This document shows positions 54,523 to 64,000 of a DNA stretch of 64,000 nt, one piece after another. Location: positions 172,182 through 236,181 of the forward strand of contig CAJNDS010000557.1 in the NCBI GenBank assembly GCA_905221605.1, written 5' to 3'. The stretch's first letter is position 1. Each line of letters starts with the position of its first letter. The DNA comes from Symbiodinium natans (taxonomy: Eukaryota > Sar > Dinophyceae > Suessiales > Symbiodiniaceae). The notes beneath the pieces are model-generated. The model was not told where the DNA came from, did no database searches, and saw only the letters and a list, made by a program, of their open reading frames with translations. Both the position numbers and the translations under genes were made by a program.

Positions 54523-57235
54523 CTGAAGCTCTCGGCTCGCTTGGGCGGAATGTTAAGTTGATTCTCCCTAGTCACCTGAAACTTTAGGCTCTTCTGAAGA
54601 TCTTAGCCCCGTGCTTCCGGATGATCCTGTGCCTCGCTGCTGCTATTCCCACTGCTATCGCTTCTATTGCTGCGCGCCGTGGAGGATCGTGAGCAGCTTG
54701 CGCTTGCACCATCCTGCCATGCTTCCCATCATTCCCATTTCCCTTCAAAGTCTAGGGCCTATAGGGCTTCCCACTTCACATCTCCAGGTTCTACCGTGTA
54801 ATGTTTTGTAGCCCTTTAGCGGCTCGTTTGGTACTGGGCAAAGGCGCTCAAGTACGCCAGATGTCCTGAGGGCCCAAGGAAAGAAGCACTTCACGCGAGG
54901 GAGTTGCACACACAGGAGCAGGGATGGGGAGCACAATGCATATCCGAGGCAGATCCCTGCCGCGCGCAAAAAGAGTCCAAGTGTGACCATGGACATACAT
55001 CCGGTACAATACTTCGCTCCTTTTAGGGTTCGGAGCTCGCTGCTTTATGCTTGCATGCTCGCACAACCACCGCCAAGTGGTGTTGAACATCCTGGCGCTT
55101 GGAAGTGCTTATGAAACTGGTGGTCAGTCTCGGTCTTTCGAGTGAAAGGTCTGAGTGTTTGCTTTGAAGGCTCTGCGCACGCGCGCCATGGCTGCTGGTG
55201 CCTCCTGCTTCTGACCGATACCTGTTTCTGAATCAGGCAGAGGATCAGGCCTAGCTGACGGATGGTCTGAGACTTTGGAGCAATGCTTAGCTTGTGGGCG
55301 AAGCCTTCTTGCGCGGATCCTTCGCGATTTCTTTAAGCCCCTCCTTTGGCCGTGACACTTTGGAACAACCCTCTCCTTCTCCCTCTCCCTCTCCCGCTCT
55401 CTCCCCCCTTCTCTCCCTCTCTCCCTCTCTCCCTCCCTCCCTCCCTCTCTCTCTCCGTGGTTTTGGGACCCCGTTTGTGGAACGCTTGTTCAGGCACAGG
55501 TGCTCAATACAAAGGATCGAAACAAACTCCAAGAGAACAGGCAAGAATCCAATTCCGCTTGCCCACGACATACGCCCCGGTCGGCCTTCTGAAAAAACTG
55601 GCAAGCGTCAAAACTTCCCAAGTTGGATGGTAAGAACAGCCATGCACAGCCATAACCTCCAGTGCTAGTTCCACGCGAAGCCGGCCTGCTCTTGCCCAGG
55701 AACGCCGCGCATAGCGGGCTCGACGGGTCTCTCTTCAACCTCAGAGTCTAGGCCTAGGCACATTGAACAAACATCGCCGCAAAAACAAGTGATCGTAAAG
55801 CGATAAAGAAGGCCCATAAAATCACAAAACGCATGGGCCCTGATCGAGAAATGTAGAGCTCGTAAGTGAGAGCTTTGCAGAACATGCGCTGCTGCGACCT
55901 GAAGCAGCAGCATGCTCCTTTTGGAATCTGAGCGTGCTCGAAAGGTAAGGTTCCAGAGTGCAGATTGTGCTCTCGCCTAGGTCCCTCCTATTTGAGGCTT
56001 GCACCGTTGTTTCGAAATTGTGGCAGGGACACACTTTCGTTGGGGGCTCTTGGCTTCGTGCGTCCGTTCTAGCTGTTAAGTGGATTTGCATTCCGTAGTG
56101 CTGCAACTGGCGCATGCTGGCTCTCTCACCTGTGGAAGGGATGACGCCTGGCCGGCATCAGGCCCTGGTAATTTAAAGCGGTGCTTCGCTTCGCGTGTGA
56201 GACGAAAGGACGGGCATCGAAAGAGAAGACCGCAATACATTCCACATCTACAATCCTTGTTTGGAGGAGGACATACAGTATGAGAAACTTTTGCGAACCT
56301 TTACGTAGCGAAGCGGGATATGTTTCCATTCCTCCTTTACCGTGAACTCTCTGAGTTAGCTTGTCTTGGGCTTTGGGACCCTGGGCTGCCGAAAGAAGTG
56401 GACAGCATTTCAAAGTCTCGGCACAGTCAGCTGGGTTTCGAGCTGGTGCATAGTCTTTGCTCCTGCTCTTCCCAACGTGTCCGCATGCAAAAACTTTCAA
56501 AACCAGCTGGTGCCATTATAGACATGTCGCCCACTGTCAGTACCAGTATAGCAGCAATGTCCAGCATGGGAATGTGCGAAACGGTAAAGCTTGAGGCACC
56601 AGAAGTCTGGAAAGCACCACAAGCCAAGGTCCAAAGCAAACTCGACGACAACCGTCACAACCGTAGTTACGTAGTTTTACCGAGACTCAAGAGCAGACCG
56701 CAGCTCCCGCTCGAGCTCCCACTTCGGCTACACGGCAGGCCCGCCGAAGACGAGCCATCAGCTTCACAAGCTGCACCCTGTCCAAGACGTCCAAGCGCAA
56801 AGTTGCTAGTGCTGCTAGTGTTGTTGTGATCGAGGGAGAGAAACAAACATGGCGGAGGACAATGTGATGTATCCGTGCTACCTATAATTACTTTCCTGTA
56901 CCAAGGAGTGTAGTGTGGAATTCGGCAACGTACGCATGCAATGCACGCAAGGCTCTTCTAATAAACTCCAAATGATGTTTCGAGACATTCTAGATTTGGG
57001 CATTCCGGCAGCTTGACGACCTTCTTTCTCCACATTCCTGCACAAGCTCAAAAGATCCAAAAAAATCTTTCACAGGAAAAAGACAAAGAACGAGTCAAAG
57101 AAGCCAACGCTTTGCTCCCATGCCTCAGCACGAGAAAGCTTCTTTACAGCAAACGGCCGAAGCGACGTCCCGCCCAAAACTGCGATGCTGTTTGTCAGAA
57201 ACTGCATCGCAGGCTTGGCTGCATGCCGCGTCGGA
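54523..57235. other. no confident gene; CT-rich tract
   Basis: The stretch contains CTCCCTCTCCC repeats at 55375-55456. Several frames on both strands at 55820-56830 are protein-like but conflict. This is the sequence immediately 3' of the PPR gene (minus), so its upper end should include that gene's 3' untranslated region. Confidence 0.4.
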
Positions 57236-58699
57236 TTAAAGCCTGAGCTTCGCAACAACCTTTGCTAGCGGTATGGCTGTCAATAGGTGTAAGGCCATCC
57301 CCCAGTGTCCTCCCTGTTCACAGGCGCTGACGCCAATACTATAGCTGACCGTGTTAGGCATCACATGTATCAAAGGCATCTCTGACAGGAGAAGTAGGGC
57401 GGCTTGCCATTGCCCACCCTTTTCGCAGGCACTCATGCAAGCGCTTGTTGAGATGACATTTGGCTGAATCCTTATCGCAGGCATGGCAGACCACAGGTGC
57501 AAAGCCATTTCCCAGCGCGCCCCTCGCTCGCACGCACTGATGCCCGCACTGAAACTGATGACGTCTGGCAAAGCTGTCGTCATGGGCATCTGCAAAAGAA
57601 TGAGCAAGGCTTGCTGCCAACATCCCGCCTTCTCACAGGTGCTGATCCCCGCGTTGAAGGTCACATCATTAGGCACAACTTTGGCTTTGCACATGGTTGA
57701 GATAAAATGCAAAGCAGCGCGCCAGTGCCCAACTTTTTCACACGCGCTGATGCTGGTGCTGAAGCTGATTTGGTTGGGTGCCAGTCTGGCTGCTGGCATT
57801 TTCGCCAGCAAATCTAAGGCAACTTGCCACATACCACCCTTGTCAGCTGCAGCGATGCTCGCGTTGTAGCTGATCACGTTGGGCAGGACATTGGCCGCGA
57901 GCATATCAGACAAGAGATGAAGCGCCATGTGCCACTGCCCGCCCTTCTCGCAAGCGCTGATGCCTGCATTGAAACTGACAGCATTTGGCACCACCCTTCT
58001 AGCCGGCATTTCAGACAACAGCTGTAAAGCCTCCCGCCACTTGCCGCACTTCTCACACGCGCTGATGCCAGCACTGAAACTTATGACATTGGGCACGGCC
58101 GCTGCTGCAGGCATCTGAAACAACAAGTGCAAGGCCATTTGCCAATGTGCACCCTTCTCACAAGCACTGATGCAGGAGTTCAAGCTAATCTGATTTGGCA
58201 AGATCCTTGCAGTAGCCATGTCTGAAAGAAAATGCAAGGCCTCTTGCCACCGCCCCGCCTTCTGACATGCGCTGATGCAGGCGTTGAAACAGATTCGGTC
58301 GGGCCCGAGTCTAGCTCTGGGCATTTCGGACAAGAGGTGTATTGCCAACTTCCACTGCCCACCCTTCTCACAGGCACTGATGCCAGTGCTGTATAGAACC
58401 TCATCGGGCAGGACCTTTGCCAAAAGCAGCTCTGACAAGAGATGGAGGGCCAAACACCATTGTCCACCCTTGTCGCATACGCTGATGCAAGCACTGAATG
58501 TGACTACATTAGGCGCAGTTCTGACCTTCTGCATGTCCGGCAGTATTTGCAGTGCCGGTCGCCACTGCAAACTCCGTTCGCATGCAGCGACTGCCGTGCT
58601 GAAGCTGAAAACATTTGGCACCACTGCTTTGCCTGCAATGATTTCCAGCACTCGAAGAGCTGCTTGCCAATGCCCGGCCCGACCGCAAACAGAAATGAC
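57236..58699 (-). CDS. pentatricopeptide-repeat (PPR) protein, P-class, 5'-partial
   Basis: PPR proteins are helical-repeat RNA-binding proteins, usually acting on organellar transcripts. This exon encodes twelve consecutive complete repeats, each exactly 35 residues, then a thirteenth that runs into the C terminus (KVVAKLRL, stop at 57236). Before them is the tail of one more repeat. A recurrent core such as ISACEKGGQW plus AL.LL.EMP and a final PN or PD marks each unit. Upstream of 58651 the frame stays open (VISVCGRAGHWQAALRVL) to an in-frame TAG. No ATG is available, so the true start lies in another exon. GTGGCAG|GTC at 58700/58699 is a good AG|G acceptor that begins in residue 7 of the split repeat. 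No editing-type (E/DYW) or other C-terminal domain is seen. Targeting cannot be judged without the N terminus. Confidence 0.92.
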   Translation of the reverse strand, partial: VISVCGRAGHWQAALRVLEIIAGKAVVPNVFSFSTAVAACERSLQWRPALQILPDMQKVRTAPNVVTFSACISVCDKGGQWCLALHLLSELLLAKVLPDEVLYSTGISACEKGGQWKLAIHLLSEMPRARLGPDRICFNACISACQKAGRWQEALHFLSDMATARILPNQISLNSCISACEKGAHWQMALHLLFQMPAAAAVPNVISFSAGISACEKCGKWREALQLLSEMPARRVVPNAVSFNAGISACEKGGQWHMALHLLSDMLAANVLPNVISYNASIAAADKGGMWQVALDLLAKMPAARLAPNQISFSTSISACEKVGHWRAALHFISTMCKAKVVPNDVTFNAGISTCEKAGCWQQALLILLQMPMTTALPDVISFSAGISACERGARWEMALHLWSAMPAIRIQPNVISTSACMSACEKGGQWQAALLLLSEMPLIHVMPNTVSYSIGVSACEQGGHWGMALHLLTAIPLAKVVAKLRL

Positions 58700-58804
58700 C
58701 TGCCACGGCTGCTACGAGTACGTCGGCATGCTCCATCGGAGGCTGCAGCCCCGGCAAGAATCTAGACATCGGCGCATGGCCAGTAGTCAGCAGTGTGATC
58801 TGTC
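58700..58804. other. probable intron of the PPR gene
   Basis: It lies between the acceptor at 58700 and the upstream open stretch ending at 58805, and contains stops in the PPR frame. If the upstream stretch is a 5' exon using the donor CGG|GTGCTT near 58814, the intron is about 115 bp. Confidence 0.4.
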
Positions 58805-59116
58805 CTAATCAAGCACCCGAAGCCCGAAATACTCCCCCGCTACCTCTCGGAAAGCTCTTTGGTCTCCCACTTCGGATGCGGCCACATACTGAATGGCAGC
58901 TTGCCAGCCCTGATGTAAGCTGGGCCTGCTAGGTGCTGCCCAATCCACCTGAGGCCGCACCATGGCATATGCCATGGCTACGAGGAACAGCGGCTGTTGT
59001 ACACTCCTTCTGCCAAGAAACCTGCAAGGGAGAGGTCCTAAAGTGCTCAAAATGCCCACAAGAGCAAAGGTGAACCACTTAAGCCTTATAATCGAAAGCC
59101 GACAGCAACCTGCCAC
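58805..59116 (-). CDS. candidate 5' exon of the PPR gene
   Basis: A minus-strand open stretch directly upstream of the PPR exon. From an internal ATG at 58975 it reads MAYAMVRPQVDWAAPSRP, then HQGWQAAIQYVAASEVGDQR, with coherent codon use, before reaching CGG|GTGCTT. Helical, Ala-rich composition fits the N-terminal region of a PPR protein, but the expected first residues of the split repeat are not obvious at the junction. The link is therefore tentative and an additional exon may intervene. Confidence 0.33.
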   Translation of the reverse strand: MAGCCRLSIIRLKWFTFALVGILSTLGPLPCRFLGRRSVQQPLFLVAMAYAMVRPQVDWAAPSRPSLHQGWQAAIQYVAASEVGDQRAFREVAGEYFGLRVLD

Positions 59117-59854
59117 TCCGACCGTGAGCTCCGAACTCTGAGCCTAACTGGTGGTGGCATCCCATGCATGCCACACACACACACGAAAAATATCGGGCGC
59201 AAGCTTGAACTTTGACTTTCCATCGCAGCCGGGCAAAGTACCTTGCCTGATTGAAATGCTTCTGATCTATGGTGTACTTCAAACCACTCCTGCTAATTAC
59301 ATCCAGCAAGTTTTTGCATCTGCAAAAGCACTGGCTTTGGGATTGCTCTCTCGCGCCGCAGCCGACGCTCTGCCGCTCCTTTTGCATCGCCGATAACCCC
59401 CGATTTTTTGAAAGAAGCCTATGGCTGTTGGCCCATGCAACGTGCGCAGCATCATGAGGGGCCATCAGAGATAAATTTGGCCCTTAGGTTCAGTTCCGTT
59501 TACAATTCCTGAGAGTTTTCTTCTCTGATTCTGCTTGCCGGATGGGTGTTCAAGAGTTCGGCGCCTTCCTGGCCCACGAATTTCTTGAATACTGAGCTTC
59601 AGATTCAGAAGCCGCATCCCGTTGTCTCCTCATGTTCCTCTCGGGTGAGTGGGCATCGCCCGGTCTCCAGTCCTAGGGACCGAAAAACCGGTTCAGGATT
59701 CTCCTTAACAAGCCTCCCCCTGGCCTGAGGCTGGCTCGCCCGCAAGAAGCCGCTGTTCTGACGTCGCTGTTCCCGTGTCTGAGGCCAATCCTGCGCAGTT
59801 CTCGATGTTGCTGATGAGGTGTTTCACAGCTACAAGCAGCATCTATATGCCAAA
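59117..59854. other. no gene seen
   Basis: Ordinary sequence with a short CACACA run at 59171-59182. No supported coding on either strand. Confidence 0.45.
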
Positions 59855-59938
59855 TTAACGGCTTTTCAACTGACTCTTCGACCTTGCAACATCAAGACTA
59901 CGCAGGTCCTGCTCCTCCTCCGCATCCAGGTCCATCTC
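59855..59938 (-). CDS. probable terminal exon of the tandem-exon gene
   Basis: After CTCTGTACAG (AG|GAG at 59938) the minus strand encodes 27 residues and a stop. It starts EMDLDAEEEQDLRSLDVARS, an acidic then basic tail consistent in style with the acidic modules encoded upstream. It is in phase 0, like the other exons of the array. Confidence 0.48.
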   Translation of the reverse strand, partial: EMDLDAEEEQDLRSLDVARSKSQLKSR

Positions 59939-62730
59939 CTGTACAGAGTTCGGCTAAGTTAGGTGCCCTGCAAGTTGAAAAGCATAAGCTGAACTGGCCT
60001 TGTGGGCAAGAAAAACACCGAGTGCCCACGTGCCTCGTCTTCCTGGCCAATCGTGGGCCCTGCGTCCGCAGCGGCTCTGACGGCCTTCAAGCTTTGCATC
60101 CGCTGTCTGTTCTGCAAAAGCAAAAAGGTTCCGGATGTGCAATGTGGGTAAAGGCATGCACGGGAATATGCGAGAATTGCTACACAAGCTTTGACGTCTT
60201 GGACCTGCGTTGGGGAAGCCACAGTGTCTACATAAAATGGCAAGAAGAAAAATCAAAGATGCTGCAACGCGAACAGGGCCTCCGAGGCCTCGGATCCCAT
60301 GCCATCCAGACCAGCTTCTTCGGACTCGGCTTCCTCCAGGGGTGCCTCGGAAGCAAACAAAGTGTAGAACCGGATCTGAATCAGTTTCCATCCAGCTAAC
60401 GTGCTGGAAACTCCCAAGAGCCCAAGAGGCTGAGTGGCCAGCACAAGCATGCGCAACAAATGCACCAGTTTCGCAGGTTTGCGCAGGTATCACACAAGCC
60501 CAAGTGCCTCGTCTTCCTGGCCAATCGTGGGCTCTGCGTCCGCAGCGGCCCTGACGGCCTTCAAACTTTGCATCTGCTGTCTGTTCTGCAAAAGCAAAAA
60601 GGTTCCGGATGTGCAATGTGGATACGGGCATGCACGGGAATATGCGAAAATTGCTACACAAGCTTTGCCGTCTTGGACCTGTGTTGGAAGCCACAGTGTC
60701 TCCAGAAAATGCATAGACGCCCCAACGCAAACAGCTTGGCTCAAGCTTCTGCAGGGCCTCCGAGGCCTCGGATCCCATGCCATCCAAACCAGCTTCTTGG
60801 GACTCGGCTTCCTCCAGGGGCGCCTCTGGAAACTCCCAAGAAGCTAGCCGGCACAAGCATGCACAGCAAATGCAACAATTTTCGCAGGTTTGCGCAGGTA
60901 TCACACAAGCCCAAGTGCCTCGTCTTCCTGGCCAATCGTGGGCTCTGCGTCCGCAGCGGCTCTGACGGCCTTCAAGCTTTGCATCCGCTGTCTGTTCTGC
61001 AAAAGCAAAAAGGTTCCGGATGTGCAAATGTGGGTAAAGGCATGCACGGGAATATGCGAGAATTGCTACACAAGCTTTGCCGTCTTGGACCTGCGTTGGG
61101 GAAGCCACAGTGTCTACGTAAGATGGCAAGAAGAAAAATCAAAGATGCTGCTACGCAAACAGCTTGGCTCAAGCTTCTGCAGGGCCTCCGAGGCCTCGGA
61201 TCCCATGCCATCCAAACCAGCTTCTTGGGACTCGGCTTCCTCCAGGGGTGCCTCTGGAAACTCCCAAGAAGCTAGCCGGCACAAGCATGCACCGCAAATG
61301 CAACAATTTTCGCAGGTTTGCGCAGGTATCACACAAGCCCAAGTGCCTCGTCTTCCTGGCCAATCGTGGGCTCTGCGTCCGCAGCGGCCCTGACGGCCTT
61401 CAAACTTTGCATCTGCTGTCTGTTCTGCAAAAGCAAAAAGGTTCCGGATGTGCAATGTGGATACGGGCATGCACGGGAATATGCGAGAATTGCTACACAA
61501 GCTTTGCCGTCTTGGACCTGTGTTGGAAGCCACAGTGTCTCCAGAAAATGCATAGACGCCCCAACGCAAACAGCTTGGCTCAAGCTTCTGCAGGGCCTCC
61601 GAGGCCTCGGATCCCATGCCATCCAAACCAGCTTCTTGGGACTCGGCTTCCTCCAGGGGCGCCTCTGGAAACTCCCAAGAAGCTAGCCGGCACAAGCATG
61701 CACAGCAAATGCAACAATTTTCGCAGGTTTGCGCAGGTATCACACAAGCCCAAGTGCCTCGTCTTCCTGGCCAATCGTGGGCTCTGCGTCCGCAGCGGCC
61801 CTGACGGCCTTCAAACTTTGCATCCGCTGTCTGTTCTGCAAAAGCAGTAAGGTGGGTACAGGCATGCACGGGCATATGCGAGACTTGCTACACAAGCTTT
61901 GCCGTCCTGGACCCGTGTTGGAAGCCACAGTGTCTCCAGAAAATGCTTAGACGCTGCAACGCAAACAGTTTGGCTCAAGCTTCTGCAGGGCCTCCGAGGC
62001 CTCGGATCCCATGCCATCCAGACCAACTTCTTCGGACTCGGCTTCCTCCAGGGGTGCCTCAGAAGCAAACAAAGTGTAGAACCGCATCTGAATCAGTTTC
62101 CATCCAGCTAACGCGCTGGGAACTCCCAAGAGCCCAAGAGGCTAACCAGCACAAGCATGCAGTTTTCATCAAACACCAGCACCTTGTGTTCTTCCTGGCT
62201 CTCCGAGGGCTCTGCGTCTGTGACGACCCTGACTGCCTGCAAAGTTTGCATTGCTTCATGCTGCGGTAGCAATTGTCTGCCTCCTCTTCTTCTTCTTCTT
62301 CTTCTTCTTCTTCTTCGTCTTCTGCTTCTTCTTCTGCTTCTGCTTCTTCTTCTGCTTCTTCTTCTGCTTCTTCTTCTTCTTCCTCTTCTTCTTCTTTGTC
62401 TTCTTCGGATTCTTCTTCAATCGTACAGTGGCCCTAGTGTTCACAACATCTTGCAACCCCGCGTGCAGTGCCGACTGGCAAAGAAATATGCGTAATGTGC
62501 ATGGACAGTCTTGGACCAATGTTGGAATCACGACACGGCAGGAGAGGTGCACAGAAAATGCTTTGTACCTGGAAGCTTCTGCAGCCACAAGGGCAACAGT
62601 CTAGGATTTGCTGCTGTGATGTCTGAGATATCCTGAAACGAAGTATGCCGAATGCTCAGGTGCCTCCTCTTCTTGGTCTGCTCCAGGCTCTGCATCTGCT
62701 GCGGTGACAGCCTGCGGGTTTGAAGTGGCA
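59939..62730 (-). CDS. acidic protein gene built of tandemly duplicated exons
   Basis: On the minus strand each repeat unit carries two exon-like modules. Module B follows a strong acceptor (TTTTTGCTTTTGCAG), contains MQSLKAVRAAADAEPTIGQ and ends QEDE at GAG|GC. Module A follows CAGAG or CTGAG, encodes APLEEAESQEAGLDGMGSEA and ends at GAG|GC. Both are phase 0 at each end, so any number can be spliced. B copies are at about 60029-60110, 60500-60590, 60910-61000, 61340-61430 and 61749-61840. Diverged relatives occur at 62180-62260 (TDAEPSESQEEHK) and 62643-62730 (AVTAADAEPGADQEEE, after TTGCTTTCCAG). A copies are near 60290-60365, 60745-60830, 61175-61260, 61590-61675 and 61990-62080. The product would be a highly acidic, probably disordered repeat protein. 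No family recognised. Long frames that read straight through the introns are not the gene. Confidence 0.5.
60020..62156 (-). repeat. five-unit tandem duplication, about 411-471 bp each
   Basis: Units start at about 60020 (partial), 60472, 60883, 61311 and 61722; spacing of the complete ones is 411, 428 and 411 bp. Units at 60472 and 61311 are nearly identical, as are 60883 and 60020 in diagnostic positions, implying a higher-order duplication of about 839 bp. The first and last units keep an extra segment of about 55 bp (containing AAACAAAGTGTAGAACCG) that the inner units lack. A diverged relative precedes the array at 62157-62260. Confidence 0.95.
62278..62412 (-). repeat. (GAA)n tract, possible poly-glutamate exon
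   Basis: On the minus strand GAA repeats with GCA, GAC, GAG and TCC variants run for about 135 bases. In one frame all variants give Glu, Asp, Ala or Ser (EEESEEDKEEEE, AEEEAEAEEEAEDEEE), preceded by ACACTAG|GGC and followed by GAG|GCAGAC. In the others they give Lys/Gln or Arg/Ser. This fits an acidic exon of the tandem-exon gene, but the gap to the next module (about 20 bp) is too short for an intron, so the model is incomplete. Confidence 0.55.
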
Positions 62731-64000
62731 GCAGCTGCTGGAAAGCAAGCAAGGCGTGTTTTTTCCCGAGGGCCAATCCAGGCAGAATGCCGATAAAATT
62801 TGCGGTGGGGCGCGAGCGCCGAGGTTGGGTGCTGAACAGGCTCTGAGCCTGTGCCTGATGCTGCTGTTCTTGCACTTGTTTTCTGTTCATCTGAAGCTGG
62901 AGCATCATCTTAACATCCTGGTTCATTCTCGCACGCTTTCGCTTGGCTGTCAAGACTGGTGGCATGCTTCTCTGATTCAACTCCGTTCACTGCATGCCAT
63001 GGGAAGCTTGGATCCCAAATTGGGTTGATGCCTTGTCAAGATGCACATTATATGGTCATAGTGATCCCGTCCGACCAGCGTGGCCTCATCGCACCCCTCG
63101 GTGATCCCGTGGTCTGCAGAGGGTGGCTCCTGACCATCATATCTCAAGTCAGGAACTTCAAAGCCCTTAGGTCGCAGTTGGTTTCAGGCTCCTCCAAGAA
63201 TTGGACCTGCTTCTTGAACTTGATGATATCATCTGTTTGAGAACTTCTATCACACCAAACTGACGCACCTCTTGTCTCGCGCGCTTCTTACACGAGGACA
63301 GATCATGGTAGGAACAGCTTGGGTTGGGCATTAATGATGCCAACCAATGTGGGCTCTTCGCTTAACCGAAGGCTCGACTGCAATTATGACCATCGCCTAA
63401 ACCCAGACCGGCACCCAGAAGTAAGCATTCAAGAACAATTCGGGAGTAAGCGTGCACCCAGCTAGCCTCCTCCAAGATCAAGGACAAAACGCAGAAACGC
63501 AAACTCGGAAGCGTGCCCCATCCACAAGTACATAGGCGACAACTGTGCCCATCCAGCGCGGCACTGCCATGCCAGACTGCTGCAGCAGAACGGAATCAAC
63601 GAGACAAAGCAAGATTATCCGCAACAACACAGGGCAACACTGACAACAAGTACAAGTACACAACGGAGAGCCGCAAAATCTTGCGCGTCACACGTGCCAT
63701 ACTCGCTGACATATGACGTAAATGAGTCGAGAGGGACATGCCTTCGGTTTGCATCATGCCATGCGCAAGCACTCCTCAGTTACGTACTGCTTGGACCGGT
63801 CTCCTCCTCCTGCAACGTCTTCGATGTTCCTTCAGGCTCCAGCTGCCTTTTCTGAGCGCAGGCCTGACACTTGCGCAGCCGTCATGAAGGGAACTTGTCC
63901 GGAGCCGCTCCGTTCCTTTCTCGGAACCCGCATCTTAAGTCTTCTGGTCCTACCATCAGGCCTTTTGGTTGATGGGTGAGGGCTGTCAAACGACCGTTGG
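62731..64000. other. upstream part of the tandem-exon gene or intergenic
   Basis: A minus-strand stretch at 62780-62960 is Gln-rich in one frame (QLQMNRKQVQEQQHQAQAQ) and acidic/serine-rich in another; it may be an earlier exon. Beyond 63 kb only short frames are seen. Nothing could be delimited. Confidence 0.4.

Noticed and set aside
57354-58769. Other-frame and plus-strand open frames over the PPR gene
   Set aside because: They are shadows of the 105-bp DNA periodicity of the PPR repeats.
59954-61129. 391-codon minus-strand open frame across the tandem repeats
   Set aside because: It reads through conserved splice acceptors and changes module frame. The phase-0 exon modules with GAG|GC donors explain the conservation better.
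61114-61875. 253-codon minus and 228-codon plus frames within the array
   Set aside because: Both result from repeat units whose length is a multiple of three; they are shadows of the exon modules.

Overview
The window looks like nuclear DNA of a dinoflagellate, most likely a symbiodiniacean-type alga. The reasons are the families and gene structures, not one diagnostic marker. There is a pentatricopeptide-repeat (PPR) protein with the dinoflagellate-style ISACEKGGQW repeat signature. There is a three-finger CCCH zinc-finger gene and a run of DUF4116-type repeats. Exons are short (about 28-160 bp) and joined by GT-AG and frequent GC-AG introns whose junctions often read AG|G. Simple repeats are abundant and TTTAGGG-like tracts are present. 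No operons, ribosome-binding sites or bacterial gene layout are seen. No rRNA, tRNA or CRISPR array was recognised.

Layout. 0-11 kb: few supportable genes, isolated minus-strand exon-like segments, and nested hairpins at 3.0-3.1 kb. 11.6-13.65 kb: an AT-rich island holding a 297-bp foldback element with inverted ends and a GC-rich GGTAGGC palindromic block. 15-23 kb: scattered exon candidates, a perfect 16-bp hairpin at 16.58 kb, a C-rich tandem repeat (17.8-18.9 kb), and C, G, CT and TTC runs. 24.1-25.4 kb: the CCCH gene (minus), resolved to six exons. 26.2-27.7 kb: two good hypothetical exons on opposite strands around a GT/GC-rich microsatellite. 28.3-33.1 kb: DUF4116 repeat exons (minus). 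38.9-40.8 kb: a proline-rich minus exon, two TTTAGGG-like tracts, and a possible two-exon plus-strand gene between them. 43.1-43.7 kb: AATACT satellite and an ATGAAGCT-type minisatellite. 51.5-52.1 kb: a purine tract followed by the second copy of the foldback element. 57.2-58.7 kb: the PPR gene (minus). 59.85-62.73 kb: a tandemly duplicated exon array (minus).

How the genes relate. Every locus with recognisable family homology lies on the minus strand, as expected of the unidirectional gene blocks of dinoflagellates. Plus-strand candidates are weaker. PPR and CCCH proteins are RNA-binding families, consistent with a lineage that regulates largely after transcription. The DUF4116 and tandem-exon loci both show repeat growth by exon duplication. 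The rest is long introns or intergenic DNA. Isolated open frames there are mostly uninformative, because opposing frames are often open at once.
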